DNA from: Rugamonas rivuli
GTDB lineage: Bacteria; Pseudomonadota; Gammaproteobacteria; Burkholderiales; Burkholderiaceae_D
Direction: 5' to 3'
DNA: 64,000 bases
Assembly (NCBI RefSeq): GCF_009380165.1
Contig: NZ_WHUF01000005.1
Location: 199,248 to 263,247 of the forward strand
Shown piece after piece: positions 59,701-64,000 of the stretch. The notes beneath the pieces were generated by a model. The model had not been told where the DNA came from and made no database searches. It saw only the letters and a list, made by a program, of their open reading frames with translations. Position numbers and translations under genes: made by a program. Position 1 is the first letter of the stretch, and each line of letters opens with the position of its first letter.

Positions 59701-61050
59701 TTACGCAGCCAGCTGCGCATCCACCTTGTCGGCGATGCGGCGCGCCATCGACTGCGCATCGTCGGCATTACGTGCTTCGACCATCACGCGTATTAAAGGT
59801 TCCGTGCCGGAGGCGCGGATCAGCACGCGGCCGCTGTCGCCCAGCTCGCGCTCGACCAATTCCTTTTCTGCCACCATGGCGGCGTTCTTGGTCCAGTCGA
59901 AGCCTGGCGAGACACGCACGTTGACCAGGGTCTGCGGGAAGATCACCAGGTCGCCGGCGCACTGCTCCAGCGATTTGCCGGCGCGCTTCAGCGCCGACAG
60001 CACTTGCAGCGCCGAGATGATGCCGTCGCCGGTGGTGTGCTTGTCCAGGCACAGCAGGTGGCCCGAGCCCTCGCCGCCCAGCAGCCAGCCCTTGTCCTTC
60101 ATCACTTCCAGCACGTAGCGGTCGCCGACCTTGGCACGCGCGAAGCCGATACCCTTCTCTTTCAGCGCCACTTCGACCGCCATATTGGTCATCAAGGTGC
60201 CGACCGCGCCGGCCACCGGGCCGGTCGCCAGGCGATCCATGACCATCAGGTACAGCAGCTCGTCGCCGTTGTACAGGCGGCCGTTGGCGTCGCACATGAT
60301 CAGGCGGTCGGCGTCGCCGTCCAGCGCGATGCCGAGGTCGGCGCCGTGGGCGCGCACGGCGGCGGCCATGGCGTCCGGCGCGGTGGCGCCGTGACCCAGG
60401 TTGATGTTGAAGCCGTCCGGCTTGTTGCCGATGGCGATGACTTCAGCGCCCAGCTCGTGGAACACGTGCGGAGCGATATTGTAGGCGGCGCCGTGGGCGC
60501 AATCGACCACCAGCTTCAGGCCACGCAGGTCCAGCTCGTTCGGGAAGGTGCTCTTGCAGAATTCGATGTAGCGGCCCTGGGCATCGTCCAGGCGCTTGGC
60601 GCGGCCCAGTTTTTCCGAGGCCACGCAGGCCATCGGCTCGTCCAGCGCGGCTTCGATTTCCAGCTCGACCGAGTCCGGCAGCTTGGTGCCCTGGTCGGAG
60701 AAGAATTTGATGCCGTTGTCCTGGAACGGGTTGTGCGACGCCGAGATCACCACGCCGGCCGACAGGCGCAGCGCGCGCGTCAGGTAGGCGATGGCCGGGG
60801 TCGGCATCGGACCGGCCAGCATGACGTCGACGCCAGCGGCCGAGAAGCCCGCCTCCAGCGCCGCTTCCAGCATGTAGCCGGAAATGCGGGTGTCCTTGCC
60901 GATCAGGACGGTCGGACGCACCGCGCCGCTGCGCGCGCCGGCCAGCACCTTGCCGGCCGCGTAGCCGAGGCGCATGACGAAGTCCGGCGTGATCGGGGTG
61001 ACGCCAACCAGGCCGCGGATGCCGTCAGTTCCAAAATATTTACGTGACAT
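59701..61050 (-). CDS. glmM: Phosphoglucosamine mutase GlmM
   Basis: 449 aa. Starts [10 protein letters not shown], phosphoserine loop SASHNP (S105), Mg loop ALDGDADR and the phosphate-binding [12 protein letters not shown] at the C-terminus. It converts glucosamine-6-P to glucosamine-1-P for UDP-GlcNAc and peptidoglycan. It follows folP by 12 bp, in the conserved ftsH-folP-glmM order of betaproteobacteria and E. coli. Confidence 0.97.
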   Translation of the reverse strand: MSRKYFGTDGIRGLVGVTPITPDFVMRLGYAAGKVLAGARSGAVRPTVLIGKDTRISGYMLEAALEAGFSAAGVDVMLAGPMPTPAIAYLTRALRLSAGVVISASHNPFQDNGIKFFSDQGTKLPDSVELEIEAALDEPMACVASEKLGRAKRLDDAQGRYIEFCKSTFPNELDLRGLKLVVDCAHGAAYNIAPHVFHELGAEVIAIGNKPDGFNINLGHGATAPDAMAAAVRAHGADLGIALDGDADRLIMCDANGRLYNGDELLYLMVMDRLATGPVAGAVGTLMTNMAVEVALKEKGIGFARAKVGDRYVLEVMKDKGWLLGGEGSGHLLCLDKHTTGDGIISALQVLSALKRAGKSLEQCAGDLVIFPQTLVNVRVSPGFDWTKNAAMVAEKELVERELGDSGRVLIRASGTEPLIRVMVEARNADDAQSMARRIADKVDAQLAA

Positions 61051-61062
61051 TGTGTATTCTCT

Positions 61063-61914
61063 TTATCGTTGTAGGTTAAATCCTGCCTGCCATACTTTTA
61101 GCGCATCCACCGTTTCCGCCACATCGTGCACGCGCACGATCAGCGCGCCCTGCGCCACCGCCGCCAGTGCGCCGCCGACGCTGCCGGCCATGCGCTGCTC
61201 GACCGGTTTGCCCGTCACCGCGCCCACCATGGACTTGCGCGACAGGCCGGCCAGCAGCGGCACATTCAGTTCCGCGATCAATTGCCCGGTGGCTTTCAAC
61301 AAGGCGTAATTATGCTCCACAGTCTTGCCAAATCCAAAACCCGGATCGATGCACAGGCGACGCGGATCAATGCCGGCCGCCGTCAGCGTGGCGATGCGCT
61401 CGCGCAGGAAAGCGATGACTTCGGCCACCACGTCGGTGTAGCTGGGCGCCAGTTGCATATGCTGCGGATCGCTTTGCATGTGCATGATACACAAGCCGCA
61501 GTCGCTGTCGCGCACCGCATCGATGGCGCCGGGCGCGCGGAAGCCGTTGATGTCGTTGATCATGTCGACGCCGGCGATGATGGCTTCGCGCATCACTTGC
61601 GGCTTGTAGGTGTCGACCGAGATGGCCGGGCCGATATCGCGCAGCGCGTACAGCACCGGCATCACGCGCTGCAGCTCCTGCTCCAGCGGCAGCGGCGGCG
61701 CCCCGGGGCGACTGGATTCGCCGCCGACGTCGATGATATCGACGCCGTCCAATATCATCTGCTCGGCATGGGAGATGGCGAACTCCAGCGACTGGTGCTG
61801 GCCGCCGTCGGAAAACGAATCGGGGGTGACGTTGAGGATGCCCATCACGCGGGCGCGGACGCGATCGCCCCGCCACGGATAGTTGAAACGGCCGAACTGT
61901 AATGTAGATCGCAT
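61063..61914 (-). CDS. folP: Dihydropteroate synthase FolP
   Basis: 283 aa with GILNVTPDSFSDGG, DIIDVGGESSRPGA and DPGFGFGK: the pterin and p-aminobenzoate binding sites of dihydropteroate synthase (folate pathway, target of sulfonamides). Nothing suggests a resistance variant. It lies between ftsH and glmM. Confidence 0.97.
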   Translation of the reverse strand: MRSTLQFGRFNYPWRGDRVRARVMGILNVTPDSFSDGGQHQSLEFAISHAEQMILDGVDIIDVGGESSRPGAPPLPLEQELQRVMPVLYALRDIGPAISVDTYKPQVMREAIIAGVDMINDINGFRAPGAIDAVRDSDCGLCIMHMQSDPQHMQLAPSYTDVVAEVIAFLRERIATLTAAGIDPRRLCIDPGFGFGKTVEHNYALLKATGQLIAELNVPLLAGLSRKSMVGAVTGKPVEQRMAGSVGGALAAVAQGALIVRVHDVAETVDALKVWQAGFNLQR

Positions 61915-61933
61915 GTGAAACCGGAAGAAAAAT

Positions 61934-61958
61934 AAAAAAAGGGCGAGGATTGCTCCCC
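61934..61958 (-). terminator. Possible terminator between ftsH and folP
   Basis: On the minus strand GGGGAG-CAATC-CTCGCCC with one bulge, then T7ATTTTT. It stands 73 bp into the ftsH-folP gap. It could attenuate folP-glmM transcription relative to ftsH. Confidence 0.55.
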
Positions 61959-61987
61959 ACCCCTCTATGCTACTGCGCAGCCACGTA

Positions 61988-63871
<1,884 letters not shown>

Positions 63872-64000
63872 GAAAACTCCTTGGATGCAGGGCGCATCTT
63901 TTACCTATAGCTAGAAACCCGATTTTACTCGCAATAAGCAGGCGGTGCCAGAAGCCCGCTTACGCGTGCGGCCAAACTCCAGCCGAAAAAACACATTATT
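63872..64000. other. Upstream region of ftsH
   Basis: 129 bp before ftsH. GGAGTTTTCGTGAATAAC-type sequence gives the ftsH ribosome site. I see no further gene or clear operator; in relatives rlmE (ftsJ) lies beyond this edge. Confidence 0.5.

Overview
The window looks like chromosomal DNA of a GC-rich betaproteobacterium, most likely an Oxalobacteraceae member of the Massilia/Duganella/Janthinobacterium type. This is inferred from the ftsH-folP-glmM gene order, a PHA phasin, a CTGT-N8-ACAG LexA box, a DUF1353/DUF1376-type phage gene set and the overall codon style. The species cannot be fixed from the sequence alone.

Layout. 1-660: three tandem tRNA-Leu(CAG) cassettes; copies 2 and 3 have their own visible promoter and all three have a terminator. 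0.66-6.5 kb: an HxlR regulator divergent from a quinone-reductase-like SDR, a large multi-domain sensor kinase, a diguanylate cyclase, a small secreted protein and a phasin. 6.5-7.5 kb: a 200-bp inverted array of TTAG decamers in 10-bp phase, directly in front of a gene for a probable DNA-binding protein. 7.5-11.5 kb: an SOS-type operon with a FAN1/VRR-NUC nuclease and a nuclease-helicase fusion. 11.7-16.8 kb: a LiaI/LiaF-like plus LytS/LytTR operon, a LysR regulator and a TrhA/hemolysin III protein. 17-22.4 kb: BlaI with an M56/M23 fusion metallopeptidase, a TonB receptor and an acyltransferase. 22.3-36.4 kb: metabolic and envelope genes, including a patatin-like protein with Cys at the nucleophile position, a cNMP-domain FAD oxidoreductase, L-asparaginase, flavin reductase, DJ-1/PfpI protein with a divergent LysR, aldehyde dehydrogenase, a CocE hydrolase and a Fur-boxed siderophore receptor. 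Two copies of a 118-bp repeat lie in this part. 36.5-38.1 kb: a split YeeE/YedE transporter and an unknown gene.

38.1-55.9 kb is the most notable region: a complete contractile-tail module (sheath, tube, frameshifted chaperone, tape measure, LysM protein, hub, spike, gp25, J, gp48, fibres) with holin, glucosaminidase, two lambda O/P-like genes, a Q-position regulator and a self-cleaving S24 repressor. It has no terminase, portal, capsid, head-completion or integrase gene. I read it as an SOS-inducible R-type tailocin (phage-tail-like bacteriocin) rather than a prophage. Six intrinsic hairpins punctuate its late operon, five of them ending 14-18 nt before the next start codon, which suggests antitermination or other transcript-level control.

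55.9-59.4 kb carries a secreted zinc-phospholipase-C-like protein and an AT-rich orphan gene, followed by tRNA-Arg(TCT), tRNA-Pro(TGG), glmM, folP and ftsH on the minus strand.
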